A DNA stretch of 64,000 bases, taken from Bacillota bacterium. GTDB lineage: Bacteria > Bacillota_I > Bacilli_A > RF39 > UBA660. Positions 44,356 through 53,804 of the stretch are shown here, piece after piece. The position numbers and the translations under genes were made by a program. The DNA lies in NCBI GenBank assembly GCA_023430885.1, contig JAEYYH010000008.1, positions 1 to 64,000 of the forward strand. The letters run 5' to 3'. The notes under the pieces were generated by a model. The model had not been told where the DNA came from. It saw only the letters and a list, made by a program, of their open reading frames with translations, and did no database searches. Within the stretch, counting starts at the first letter, position 1; each line of letters opens with the position of its first letter.

Positions 44356-46497
44356 ATGGAAATGGAACAAAAAATATTAGAAATGATTAAAAATGGTGAT
44401 AAAGCATTATCAGTTTATGATATATATGATGCTTTAGGCCTAAAATCAACGGATGATTTAAAAGAATTATTAAAAGTATTAAATAAAATGGAAGATAATT
44501 TACAAATTTATAGAACAAAAAAAGATAATTATATGCTATTTAGTAACAGTCATCTTAAAATTGGAACTATGATTGGTAATAAAAAAGGTTTCGGATTTGT
44601 CGATATTGAAGGTGATATTGATGTATTTATCGCGCCTAATAATATGAATAACGCTATACATGGAGACCGTGTTATAGTTGAAATAATAGCTGAAAAAGGT
44701 ACTGATTTAGAAGGCAAAATCGTACGTATTGTTGATCGTCAATTAGATATAATGGTCGGTGAATATGTATATGACAAAGCTGGTAACGGTTTAATATTAC
44801 TTGATAATGATAAAGTTAAAATTACTATTGAAGTTGATAAACAAAATTCAATGGGGGCAATGGAAGGTCATAAAGTATTAGTTAAAGTACAAAAGAAATT
44901 AAAAGATAATATTTATAAAGGACAAGTTATCAAGATTCTTGGACATAAAACTGATCCAGGTGTAGATATTTTATCAATCGCAGCTAAATACAAAATAGAA
45001 GATGAATTTCCTGAAGAAGTAATAAAAGAAATAGAATCATTACCAGATCATGTTCTTGAGAAAGAATATATTGGAAGAAGAGATTTAAGAAATGAAATGA
45101 TCTTTACTATTGATGGTGATGATACAAAAGATATAGATGATGCTATTAGTATTGAAAAATTAGATGACGGTAACTATAAACTAGGTGTTCATATAGCTGA
45201 TGTATCTTACTATGTAAGAGAAAATACTAAACTAGATGAAGATGCTTATTTAAGAGGCACTAGTGTTTATTTAGCTGATAGAGTAATACCAATGCTTCCT
45301 AGACAATTATCTAATGGTATTTGTTCTTTAAATCCAGATGTAGACAGACTTGCTATGTCATGTGTTATGGAAATAGATGCTAATGGTAATATTGGCGATT
45401 ATGAAATTTTTGAAAGTGTTATTAAATCTAGAAAGAAAATGACATACAACAATGTTAACAAAGTAATTGAAGAAAATTTTATTCCAGAAGGATATGAAGA
45501 ATTTGCCGATACATTAATGCAAATGAAAGAAGTAGCAGATAGACTTCGTAAAAATAAAATTAAAAGAGGTTATATAGATTTTGAGATTGATGAATCTAAA
45601 TTAATTGTAGATGACAATGGTTTTGTTACTGATGTTAAATTAAGAAATCGTGGAACAGGCGAAAAACTAATTGAAGACTTTATGATTGCAGCAAATGAAA
45701 CAGTAGCATCTCATATATTCTATATGGAACTTCCTTTTGTATACCGTATTCATGGTGTTCCAAGTGAAGAAAAAATTCAAAAATTCTTAAAATTTATTGG
45801 TACTCTTGGATATAAAGTAGATGGAAAGGTTAAAGATTTAACTCCAAAAGCAATGCAAAATATTTTGGAACAATTAAAAGATGCAAAAGAATTTCACATC
45901 TTCTCAACCCTTTTACTTAGAAGTATGCAAAAAGCAGTATACGACAAAAATAATATAGGTCACTTTGGACTAGGAAGCAAATGCTATACACACTTTACTT
46001 CTCCAATTAGACGTTATCCCGATACAACGGTACATCGTTTACTAAGAACTTATTTATTTAATAATGATATGAATAAGTCAACAATAGATTATTGGGACAA
46101 TAAGCTAGTTATGTTAACAGCTCATACTTCAGAAAGAGAAAGAGCTGCTGCTGATTGTGAAAGAGAAGTAGACGATATGAAGATAGCTGAATATATGGAA
46201 AAACATATTGGAGATGAATACGAAGGTATTGTTAGCAGCGTAGTAAGTTTTGGTATATTTATTGAACTTCCTAATTTAATAGAAGGTTTAGTAAAACTTG
46301 ATACATTAAAAGACGATAGATACATATACGATGAAACAACTTTTGCTTTAGTAGGGCAAAAGACTAAAAAGAGAATTAGACTTGGAGATCAAGTGAAAGT
46401 TAGAGTAACTGGAGCTTCAAAAGAAATGAAAACTGTAGATTTTGAAATAATAACAGCAACAGAAGAAAATAAAGAAGAAAAAATAGAAGAAAAGTAG
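44356..46497 (+). CDS. rnr: Ribonuclease R
   Basis: This 713-residue 3'-5' exoribonuclease has a winged helix, cold-shock domains (GTMIGNKKGFGFVDIEG), RNB domain with TIDGDDTKDIDDA, an intact YTHFTSPIRRYPDTTVHR and TSERERAAADCERE, and an S1 domain with an acidic tail. It degrades structured RNA and takes part in tmRNA-linked quality control; its place upstream of smpB and ssrA is the conserved arrangement. ATG follows GGTGAT. Confidence 0.95.
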   Translation: MEMEQKILEMIKNGDKALSVYDIYDALGLKSTDDLKELLKVLNKMEDNLQIYRTKKDNYMLFSNSHLKIGTMIGNKKGFGFVDIEGDIDVFIAPNNMNNAIHGDRVIVEIIAEKGTDLEGKIVRIVDRQLDIMVGEYVYDKAGNGLILLDNDKVKITIEVDKQNSMGAMEGHKVLVKVQKKLKDNIYKGQVIKILGHKTDPGVDILSIAAKYKIEDEFPEEVIKEIESLPDHVLEKEYIGRRDLRNEMIFTIDGDDTKDIDDAISIEKLDDGNYKLGVHIADVSYYVRENTKLDEDAYLRGTSVYLADRVIPMLPRQLSNGICSLNPDVDRLAMSCVMEIDANGNIGDYEIFESVIKSRKKMTYNNVNKVIEENFIPEGYEEFADTLMQMKEVADRLRKNKIKRGYIDFEIDESKLIVDDNGFVTDVKLRNRGTGEKLIEDFMIAANETVASHIFYMELPFVYRIHGVPSEEKIQKFLKFIGTLGYKVDGKVKDLTPKAMQNILEQLKDAKEFHIFSTLLLRSMQKAVYDKNNIGHFGLGSKCYTHFTSPIRRYPDTTVHRLLRTYLFNNDMNKSTIDYWDNKLVMLTAHTSERERAAADCEREVDDMKIAEYMEKHIGDEYEGIVSSVVSFGIFIELPNLIEGLVKLDTLKDDRYIYDETTFALVGQKTKKRIRLGDQVKVRVTGASKEMKTVDFEIITATEENKEEKIEEK

Positions 46498-46506
46498 GAA
46501 GCTTTT

Positions 46507-47790
46507 ATGGAAGAATTAAAAAAAGAAACCAAAGATGAAAATGTTAAACCAAAAACTGTCGAAACTAAAAAGGAAAAAAAGAAATTAACTAAAAAACAGT
46601 GGTTTTTGATTATAGGTATTGTATCTTTAATGATATTAGCTATTGCTGTAAGTATATACTTTGTAACTAGAGATCATGGAAGCAAAGAAGAAGATCCAAT
46701 AGTTGATGAAGATCCGGAACCAGTAGTGGAGAATACTAGTTTTTCATTAATTGCTTTTGGTGATGCTTTAATCCATAATGGTGTATATATTGATGCTAAT
46801 ACATATAAAACAGGTAGCGATGGATATGAGATATACGATTTTTCAAGTATGTTTACAGATGTAGCAGATATAATTAAACCATATGATTTGAAGTTTTATA
46901 ATCAAGAAACAGTAATTGGTGGTAAAAATTTAGGTCTTTCTAGTTATCCTAATTTTAACTCTCCTGATGAAATAGGCGACGACTTAACAGCAATAGGCTT
47001 TAATATTGTAAATTTAGCTAGTAATCATACTATGGATAAAGGAACAGTAGGTGCTACTTATTCTGCTAATTACTGGCATAGTAAAAAAGATGTTTTAGCA
47101 GTAGGTAGTTATACGTCAAAAGAACAAAGAGATAATATTGAAATAAGAGAAGAAAATGGTATTAAGTATGCTGTACTAAGTTATACATATGGAACAAATG
47201 GTATTACTGTACCAGATGGCTATGAATATTTAGTTAATGTATGGCCAGTAACAAGTGATGAAGCTTTTGAAAATTACAAACAACAAGTAAAAACTGATGT
47301 TGAGTCAGTTAGAGATAAAGTAGACGTTTTAATGGTTTCAATGCACTGGGGTACTGAGTATCAATTAGGAACTTATAATTCTTATCAAACAGCTGCAGCT
47401 GATTACTTGTCAAGTCTTGGTGTAGATGTTATAATAGGTACTCATCCACATGTAGTACAACCAGTTGAATATGTAGGCGATACATTAGTAATATATTCGC
47501 TAGGTAACATGATATCAGCACAAGATACTTTAATGAAACGTATAGGTGGTGTCGCTGCCTTTACAGTTAATAAAAAGACTGTTGACGGTAAGACTGAATC
47601 TGTGACAATTGATAAAGTAAAAGCTGATTTAGTATATACTTATTATAATAATTTTCAGAATTTTAAAGTAATACCTTTTACAAAATTGACGGATTCTTTA
47701 CTTTACGATTACAGAAATATATATGAAACATACAAAGCATATCTAAATCCAAAGAATGATCAAAGGATACAAGTTGGCTTTATTGAATAG
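46507..47790 (+). CDS. CapA-family membrane-anchored protein
   Basis: This 427-residue protein has a Lys/Glu-rich cytoplasmic start, a transmembrane helix (about 32-53), an acidic linker, and an extracellular PGA_cap/CapA metallophosphoesterase-like domain: FSLIAFGDALIHNGV, FYNQETVIGG, NLASNHTMDKG, VSMHWGTEY and IGTHPHVVQP. The family is tied to poly-gamma-glutamate capsule anchoring or amidase action; no capB/capC genes are here. It lies between rnr and smpB. Confidence 0.87.
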   Translation: MEELKKETKDENVKPKTVETKKEKKKLTKKQWFLIIGIVSLMILAIAVSIYFVTRDHGSKEEDPIVDEDPEPVVENTSFSLIAFGDALIHNGVYIDANTYKTGSDGYEIYDFSSMFTDVADIIKPYDLKFYNQETVIGGKNLGLSSYPNFNSPDEIGDDLTAIGFNIVNLASNHTMDKGTVGATYSANYWHSKKDVLAVGSYTSKEQRDNIEIREENGIKYAVLSYTYGTNGITVPDGYEYLVNVWPVTSDEAFENYKQQVKTDVESVRDKVDVLMVSMHWGTEYQLGTYNSYQTAAADYLSSLGVDVIIGTHPHVVQPVEYVGDTLVIYSLGNMISAQDTLMKRIGGVAAFTVNKKTVDGKTESVTIDKVKADLVYTYYNNFQNFKVIPFTKLTDSLLYDYRNIYETYKAYLNPKNDQRIQVGFIE

Positions 47791-47799
47791 AGGGATATT

Positions 47800-48237
47800 A
47801 TGGAAATAAGCAATAGAAAAGTAAGATTTGATTATGAGATTTTAGAAGAAACAGAATCTGGTATTGTTCTTACAGGCACAGAAATAAAATCAATTAAAGA
47901 TGGTAAAGCTAATTTAAAAGATAGTTATGCAATTATTAGAAATGGTGAAGTATTTTTGCTTAATATGCATATAAGTCATTATAAAGAAGGTAATATATTT
48001 AATCATGAAGAAACAAGAACACGTAAGTTATTGCTTCATAAAAAAGAAATACTTAAACTTCGTGATAAATTAGATTTGCAAGGACTTACTTTAGTACCTC
48101 TTAAACTATATTTCAAAAGAAATAAAGCAAAAATTTTATTAGGTTTAGGTAAAGGTAAAAAAACATACGATAAAAGAGAAAGTATTAAAGAGAAAGATAT
48201 TAAAAGAAATTTAGAAAAAGAGTATAAATTAAGATAA
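47800..48237 (+). CDS. smpB: tmRNA-binding protein SmpB
   Basis: This 145-residue OB-fold protein has NRKVRFDYEILEETESGIVLTGTEIKS, SYAIIRNGEVFLLNMHIS and the basic C-terminal tail (GKKTYDKRESIKEKDIKR) that enters the decoding centre. It works with the tmRNA encoded next to rescue stalled ribosomes. Confidence 0.96.
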   Translation: MEISNRKVRFDYEILEETESGIVLTGTEIKSIKDGKANLKDSYAIIRNGEVFLLNMHISHYKEGNIFNHEETRTRKLLLHKKEILKLRDKLDLQGLTLVPLKLYFKRNKAKILLGLGKGKKTYDKRESIKEKDIKRNLEKEYKLR

Positions 48238-48276
48238 TCATCCTATTATAATATAGGCAGATATGCTTAAAATAAA

Positions 48277-48305
48277 TTGACACCACCAGTATTTTAGAAT
48301 ATAAT
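48277..48305 (+). promoter_or_regulatory. ssrA promoter overlapped by a 9-bp inverted repeat
   Basis: TTGACA (48277-48282) and TATAAT (48300-48305), 17-base spacer. ACACCACCA (48280-48288) and its exact complement TGGTGGTGT (48305-48313) flank the spacer and -10, an operator-like palindrome. Confidence 0.8.
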
Positions 48306-48322
48306 GGTGGTGTATTTCTTAT

Positions 48323-48673
48323 GGGGCTGCTTTGGTTTCGACAGGATTACTAAGGCATAAGTTGCAAGTGGAAGGCACTCCTTACGTGCAAACAAAAAAT
48401 AACTGGAAACAGAAATCAATTAGCTTTCGCTTAATCTAAAGATAGAATAGCAGGCTGCTTCTTATAATTCTTCTCCTACGGGGATTTTAAGGGGCTCGAT
48501 ACAGTAGGATATATTATTATGGCGCCTAGGAGTAATAATGAATTTTATAGGCTCACTAGAGAAGTGATTGTTAGTTATCAATCTTTTCTAGGAATATAAT
48601 TAACTAAATAAACTTGTAGATATTTATGAGTAGGTAGTTTTGGACAGGGGTTCGATCCCCCTCAGCTCCACCA
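48323..48673 (+). ncRNA. ssrA: Transfer-messenger RNA (tmRNA)
   Basis: The 5' end GGGGCTGC pairs with the 3' CAGCTCC of the acceptor stem. The 5' part GGTTTCGACAGGAT, the T-arm GGGGTTCGATCCCC and encoded CCA (48671-48673) are canonical. Length is about 351 nt. The most plausible tag frame in the resume region reads CKQKITGNRNQLAFA followed by TAA, ending in the hydrophobic degron LAFA; the exact resume codon is inferred. The 3' end coincides with the left attachment site of an integrated element. Confidence 0.97.
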
Positions 48674-48674
48674 A
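48665..48674. other. attL of the ssrA-integrated element
   Basis: The 10-base core gctccaccaa covers the 3' end of ssrA and is repeated directly at 57920-57929. Bases to the left are ssrA; bases to the right belong to the element. Confidence 0.8.
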
Positions 48675-48751
48675 ATGAACCTTACGCGAACTCTTTTGTA
48701 TATTTTGCAGGAGGTTTCGCAGTTTTAATAGATATAAGAAAAGGAAAATAA
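48674..48751 (+). other. Detached 3' segment of the recombinase gene
   Basis: Reading on from the attL core in the frame that the recombinase uses at attR gives 25 sense codons (NEPYANSF...LIDIRKGK) and a TAA at 48749-48751. In the integrated state no start codon or promoter precedes it. In a circular form the recombinase would end with this tail in place of the single Ile it has at attR. Confidence 0.7.
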
Positions 48752-48765
48752 TTGCCTTTTTTTTT
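48739..48765 (+). terminator. Terminator at the left end of the element
   Basis: AAAAGG/CCTTTT stem (48739-48744 with 48755-48760) and nine T. It would serve ssrA in the integrated state and the recombinase in the circular state. Confidence 0.5.
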
Positions 48766-48769
48766 GCAG

Positions 48770-48797
48770 TTACAAAAAGCTTATTTTGAGGTATAAT
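48770..48797 (+). promoter_or_regulatory. Promoter of the cargo operon
   Basis: TTACAA (48770-48775) and TATAAT (48792-48797), 16-base spacer, 25 bases before the first cargo gene. Confidence 0.65.
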
Positions 48798-48821
48798 TAT
48801 AAGTAGTGAGGGAGTATAATT

Positions 48822-49976
48822 ATGGAAAATTTTTATATGTTAAATTTCGTACAGCCTTGTGAAATCTTGGAGTTATCAAAGTATGACTATATTCCAATAA
48901 TACTTGGTGGGTTATTTGCGTTAGCTACAATAATGCTAGCAGTTTTTTCAATAATTAGTAATATGGTTACTGATAGGACGTGCGGTGTTTCTTTAATATC
49001 TTTGAGAAGATACAGGTGGTATTGGCTTCTTGCACCCATATATTCTGTTTTTTTAATATCAATTTTAATGATTAAGTTTAACGATATAACATTTTTAATA
49101 ATATCTTCAATTGTAATAGTTGGTAGTATATCATTTCAAACTAGGTTAATACTTCAGCCTATATACGATTTTAAAAAGGGGAAAGAAAAGATTGTTGCAG
49201 TTACAATTAAGGAAATTCAAACACTTATAAAAAAAGAGCCTTCAGGAGATATGAAAAGCTTTCATTTTTATATGAACAAGAAGGAATTTATAAAACGAAA
49301 AAGAAAAAAAGAAGAAATAATTACTCAAAATATGACTGAATTATTACCGTATATAGCATTCAATAAGGAAAATAAGTATATTAACCATGAAGATAAAAAA
49401 AGAATTTATGCAGAATATGTTTATTTAGCTTTTAAAGAAAATGTTATGGATGAAGCTTTTACTATTAAACTAATAGAATATGGAGTTAATATTTTCGGAA
49501 TGGAGTATTTTAAATATATAAATGAATATGGCTTTTCTCAGGTTACGGAATTAGATTTTTTGGTTGAAAAGTGTAAGGTAAGTTTTTCTGAGCAGTATTA
49601 TAAAAGAATTTTTGAAAATATACACGACTTGTTTGAAGCCCACGAAAGTGGCTCAGATATAGACTTAGGTTATTTATCAGAAAAATATCAAGAATTTATA
49701 ATGATTACGTTTAAGAATGCTTTGGCTATGAGTTATATTGTTGATTTTATATATAATACAGATTTGTGGAAAAGAAAGGATTGCTTACTTATAAAGTCAA
49801 TCATCGATTCCTTTTCTAGAATGTTCAGCTTATTTGATAGTTATTTAAGTGGTAGATTAGAACCTGCAAAATATGAGTTTTTAAAGAAATTTATATATGC
49901 ATTTAAAAATAAAACACCGTTAAGTTCTGATAACGAAGAATTAAATAGAAGATTTGAATTTATTATTAACTTGTGA
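48822..49976 (+). CDS. Cargo membrane protein with three N-terminal helices
   Basis: This 384-residue protein has transmembrane segments near 25-47, 68-86 and 88-107 and a helical cytoplasmic region (110-384) with a very basic patch (KKEFIKRKRKKEE). I recognise no family. ATG follows GAGGGAG. The next gene's Shine-Dalgarno overlaps its stop, so the two proteins are made together. It sits immediately inside the left end of the island, a typical cargo position. It might recruit the large partner to the membrane or act as a membrane effector; both are inference. Confidence 0.75.
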   Translation: MENFYMLNFVQPCEILELSKYDYIPIILGGLFALATIMLAVFSIISNMVTDRTCGVSLISLRRYRWYWLLAPIYSVFLISILMIKFNDITFLIISSIVIVGSISFQTRLILQPIYDFKKGKEKIVAVTIKEIQTLIKKEPSGDMKSFHFYMNKKEFIKRKRKKEEIITQNMTELLPYIAFNKENKYINHEDKKRIYAEYVYLAFKENVMDEAFTIKLIEYGVNIFGMEYFKYINEYGFSQVTELDFLVEKCKVSFSEQYYKRIFENIHDLFEAHESGSDIDLGYLSEKYQEFIMITFKNALAMSYIVDFIYNTDLWKRKDCLLIKSIIDSFSRMFSLFDSYLSGRLEPAKYEFLKKFIYAFKNKTPLSSDNEELNRRFEFIINL

Positions 49977-49989
49977 GAGGAGTTATCGC

Positions 49990-52917
49990 ATGAAAAAAAG
50001 TATGAGGGTCTATTATTCAAAAACATTTCAAGAACTAGAAAGCTATTATGCTGAGAGCGATATGGACTATAAAATAAATGTTATAGAGGTTTTAGTTCAC
50101 ACAAAAAGATTATCTAAAGCTTTCGAGAGAATGAAAGAGTGCTGTAACCAAAAATTAACCGATAAACAACGAGAACGTTTAAACTTCTTACAATACCTTT
50201 ATTTTATAGCAAAGAAAGATGAATATAATTTAAAGAAGGCTAAGAGAGAAATAAAAAAAGGGAAACACTTTAATTATGACTTGCTATTTGAAGTTTGCGA
50301 ATCTACTATTTTTGAGGAGCAATTAAATATATTTGATAAGTATCTTTATTCGGATAAAATGATTAAAAAGAATTATAGTAATAAAATTCTAAAAGACATT
50401 TTGGAACAATTATACATTCAGAACTTAAATAGAAATGAAGATTTCCTACAGTGTAATTTTATTGAGAGAAAAACGTTAAAACATATTAAAAAAATTTTAA
50501 ATAAAGGTGAAATGAGCGTATTGCAATTGTTTTATTTTCAATTTATTTTAATGCTATTAAATAATCATTTTGTTGCTTTAAAGTTTATCTCTGATGAAAC
50601 ATTTATCGATTCGGGAGTTGCTTATCAAATAATCTGCGCATTAAAAGAAAATATAATGAAGTATGAGAATATACTAGAAGAAAATACAGTTATTTCTTTA
50701 AATGAGACTGTAGTTGTAGGGTATCAGTTGTTGTCAAGCAGGAAAGAATTATCAGAAAAAGAAGTTAAAGAATTAAGTGACGAGTGCTCAGATTTTATTA
50801 AAAAAAATAAGTTAAGTGATAATACAATTTTTATGAGCAAGATAAATGATAGTAATAGTAAAGTGAATTTAAAAGATTTTATTGAACAAATAAGTAAAGC
50901 CATGAAAGGAAAGAATGGAGATAAAGTACTTCATTTAATTCTAGTTGGTGCTAGTTCCTTAAGGGAAGATAAGGAGTTTATTTCTTATTCTAAACAGTTA
51001 GAAGAAATTCTTAATTCCTCAACAGACTTTGAATCTATAAACGTTGATAATTTAAAATATGGAATATTATTAGTGAATTTTTGGGCAGGCCAAAAAATTG
51101 ATTTAAATATATTAGAAAAGAATATATATTTATCAGATTTTTTAAAGTTATGTATTAACTACGAAAATAAACAAATAAACTACACGGATTTTAAAAAGGC
51201 ACTTAATAATCTTGATAAAATAGAATCTACAATGATTTTAAATTGGGATAGGTTAGGAAAAATATTTAGCAGTACAAACTCTTATGAATGGTTAATATTG
51301 ATTCTTAATAAAATGAAGATGACAGAACTAAGTGACTACTTAGTAAAGAAATTTGTTTCCAATGCTTACAATGAGATTCTTGTAAAAAATAAATTGGTTT
51401 TATTAGACAATTTTATTTATTTTGATAATGAAATAAGAAATAAATATGATGATATACAATTTAAGTATTACGCTATCACGTGTTATATTAACACATATAA
51501 TTTTGTAGATGATAATGTGAAAGCTTTAATAACAGAGGTTTTATACAGATTTGATGAATTGAAAAACAAATTGTCAGAGCAAAAATTTATAATTGGATTT
51601 TTATATTTGTTAGTTTCAATTTCAATAGAAATAGAAGATGATTCCATTAGAAGCATTCTAATTAGTGTCGTTGAAGATGGTGTCAAAGATGAAGAACGAT
51701 TTATAATGCTGTATGCTTTGATATTTGATGATAAAGAATTGATGACAAAATATTATGATGACATATTCGATTATATATTAAAAAAATATAACGATATATA
51801 TTCAATAAGCAATAGTAAAGAACAATATACTCTAATATCTCAAATTTCTTATAAATTACTAACTGTTCGTGATAAATATGAGCTCACTAAAAACCGCTAC
51901 TTTTATCAAAATAATGAACCGTATATATTGAAAGAAGATTATAACGACGAATTGAAAAAAATATACGATAGTTTGAATTTTCGAATTGTTGAAAATAACC
52001 CGGAAAACATTCAGTTTGACAATCTATTATTTCTTTTAACTTCTAGAATATTTTTTGCAAATATTGAAAAAATGAAGTTTGGAAAAATAATTAAGACACC
52101 TGTTAATGCCGATGGAAAAGAATTAGTAGATATTTTACTAAAAGAAACAGGTTATTTAGAAAGAAAAAAGGAATTGGATAGAATCAGAAACGGAGAAAAA
52201 ATTGATTTTGTCTGGTTTAATATATATGATTTACATAAATATTTTAAAGATGTAGAGTTAATGAATTCAAAAATATTTAACCTAGCAAAGAATGAATTGA
52301 TTAACCCCACAAAGAAAATTATACATATTAGTTCACTTATATTGCTTTCTAAGCTTGGATTAAACGATGTCGTTACAGAGGATAAAAGTGTGTTTGTTAC
52401 GAGCTCTGTATATGATGAACTAATGAAAAAGAAATCTTTAGATATTAACGAATTAACTGATGGAGTTGTTGAACCGCTTATAAATTATGATGACTTGTTT
52501 GACAATACTTGTGCTATTGTTGAGAAACTCTTTGAACAACAACAAGTAATTCCAGTTTCTAGTGCTAATATATTGGGAATAGCTAATATGAATGCTATAA
52601 ACGAATATGATAGAGATATTTTTAAGATTTTTGCAACAATGGAAGAACAAAAGAATTCGTACTTCATTATTACAGAAGACCCGTATTATTATGCTACTGC
52701 CGGTTTTGATAAGCAGTCGTTTGGAGTATATAGTTATATAATTGAAAAATTTATGAACCATACTATTGATGGCGAAAAATTATTAGATATAACCAACAAA
52801 TTAAAAAAATATAATTACAAATTTAATATTACTAAAAACTTATTTGCTTACTTAGTAAGTATGGCAGATGATGATGACGTTTGTAAAGTTGTTGAAATGC
52901 TCAAAAACATAGAATAA
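49990..52917 (+). CDS. Large helical-repeat protein with C-terminal PIN-like domain
   Basis: This protein of 975 residues. The frame is open from a TTG at 49954, but GAGAGGAG at 49975-49982 points to the ATG at 49990. Residues 1-770 are almost all alpha-helical with TPR/solenoid-like spacing and no motif I can name. Residues 775-920 resemble a PIN domain: hydrophobic strand KKIIHISSLILLSKLGL, then VFVTSSVYDEL (acidic Glu) and SYFIITEDPYYYATAG (acidic Asp). The first PIN Asp is replaced (HISSL for the usual DxSxL), so nuclease activity is uncertain. The architecture suggests a large sensor with an RNase-like end. Confidence 0.7.
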   Translation: MKKSMRVYYSKTFQELESYYAESDMDYKINVIEVLVHTKRLSKAFERMKECCNQKLTDKQRERLNFLQYLYFIAKKDEYNLKKAKREIKKGKHFNYDLLFEVCESTIFEEQLNIFDKYLYSDKMIKKNYSNKILKDILEQLYIQNLNRNEDFLQCNFIERKTLKHIKKILNKGEMSVLQLFYFQFILMLLNNHFVALKFISDETFIDSGVAYQIICALKENIMKYENILEENTVISLNETVVVGYQLLSSRKELSEKEVKELSDECSDFIKKNKLSDNTIFMSKINDSNSKVNLKDFIEQISKAMKGKNGDKVLHLILVGASSLREDKEFISYSKQLEEILNSSTDFESINVDNLKYGILLVNFWAGQKIDLNILEKNIYLSDFLKLCINYENKQINYTDFKKALNNLDKIESTMILNWDRLGKIFSSTNSYEWLILILNKMKMTELSDYLVKKFVSNAYNEILVKNKLVLLDNFIYFDNEIRNKYDDIQFKYYAITCYINTYNFVDDNVKALITEVLYRFDELKNKLSEQKFIIGFLYLLVSISIEIEDDSIRSILISVVEDGVKDEERFIMLYALIFDDKELMTKYYDDIFDYILKKYNDIYSISNSKEQYTLISQISYKLLTVRDKYELTKNRYFYQNNEPYILKEDYNDELKKIYDSLNFRIVENNPENIQFDNLLFLLTSRIFFANIEKMKFGKIIKTPVNADGKELVDILLKETGYLERKKELDRIRNGEKIDFVWFNIYDLHKYFKDVELMNSKIFNLAKNELINPTKKIIHISSLILLSKLGLNDVVTEDKSVFVTSSVYDELMKKKSLDINELTDGVVEPLINYDDLFDNTCAIVEKLFEQQQVIPVSSANILGIANMNAINEYDRDIFKIFATMEEQKNSYFIITEDPYYYATAGFDKQSFGVYSYIIEKFMNHTIDGEKLLDITNKLKKYNYKFNITKNLFAYLVSMADDDDVCKVVEMLKNIE

Positions 52918-52982
52918 TAAAGATACAGTGTTCATTGTACATGTAACATTAAATATTGAGATAATGAAAAAATATAGATAAT

Positions 52983-53013
52983 AAAAGATTAGTTTATTTA
53001 CTAATCTTTTTAT
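52983..53013. terminator. Terminator after the cargo operon
   Basis: Perfect 10-bp stem (52983-52992 with 53001-53010), T on both strands; it also abuts the end of the Xre pseudogene. Confidence 0.8.
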
Positions 53014-53239
53014 TGTATTAAATTATCTAAACTAACATCTAAAGCAAGTGATATTTTATAGAAAGTTTCTACGGAGAAGTTTATTGCTGTTTTTTCATTT
53101 TCACTTTGCCTAATAAAATCTTATGATAAGTTTACCGTTTCAGCAAGTTGAGCATAAATTATATTTCTTTGCTTCCTGTACTTTTTATATTCTTTCTAAT
53201 TGTATTGTAAATATTATTATCAAAAACTAATTCCTTCAT
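53010..53239 (-). pseudogene. Broken Xre-type HTH gene
   Basis: An ATG at 53239 after GTTAGGTGG begins MKELVFDNNIYNTIRKNIK, then the frame shifts. The other frame continues YRKQRNIIYAQLAETVNLS, a TAA, DFIRQSENEKTAINF and FYKISLALDVSLDNLIQ, a recognisable helix-turn-helix of the Xre family. One frameshift and one internal stop make it non-functional. Confidence 0.75.
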
Positions 53240-53339
53240 ATTAAGTACCACCTAACATAATTATATATAAATGAGTTAAATAAATCTGTATTGTGTTTAT
53301 TATCTATAAAACTAGAAGAAATAAAGCCCATGTAAACGA

Positions 53340-53776
53340 TACAAAGGCGTTAAGACAATTAAATTACCGTTGGTTACTTATGTTGAAGGATTAGAATATT
53401 TGCGTCATGGTTAATAGTGCAGTTTAATTGTAGACGATGAAAAACTAGTATTGTTGCCGATAAAGCAAAAACATTTAATATATTGCTAGACTAAATAGTT
53501 AATGCAGAAATGCTTGCAAAAAAGAAGTTGAAATGCAAAATAAGAGTGTTGTAGGTGTGGCATTGGTTGGAAGTTTCTTTGGATTAGGATTTTTGGGTGC
53601 AATGACTGGAATAGGACAAAAGGTTAAGAAAAAAACAAGTATTTCTTAATTATCAATTACAAAAGCCGAGAAAGCGATGAAATAAAAATATTGTCTTTTG
53701 GCTTGATAGTTCCGAATGAAAGATTTGTGAAGATGTTAAAACAAATAAATAACGAAGTTAAAGTAGATTTATAGTT
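53340..53776 (+). pseudogene. Decayed gene remnants
   Basis: Consecutive short open stretches on the plus strand read as pieces of one protein: KLPLVTYVEGLEYLRHG, stop; CSLIVDDEKLVLLPIKQKH, stop; a Gly-rich hydrophobic stretch MQNKSVVGVALVGSFFGLGF; and ILSFGLIVPNERFVKMLKQ up to a stop near 53775. Several stops and shifts interrupt it. The parent family is not recognised. The Gly-rich piece alone could be a 38-residue peptide but lacks a good ribosome binding site. Confidence 0.45.
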
Positions 53777-53804
53777 TGAAAGATAGCAAATGGGCTATCT
53801 TTTT

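Noticed and set aside
52453..52761. Minus-strand frames opposite the PIN-like gene
   Set aside because: They lie within a long, well-supported coding region on the other strand and have no start signals.
53533..53649. 38-residue Gly-rich peptide as an intact toxin gene
   Set aside because: No convincing Shine-Dalgarno, and flanking frames read as parts of one decayed larger gene.
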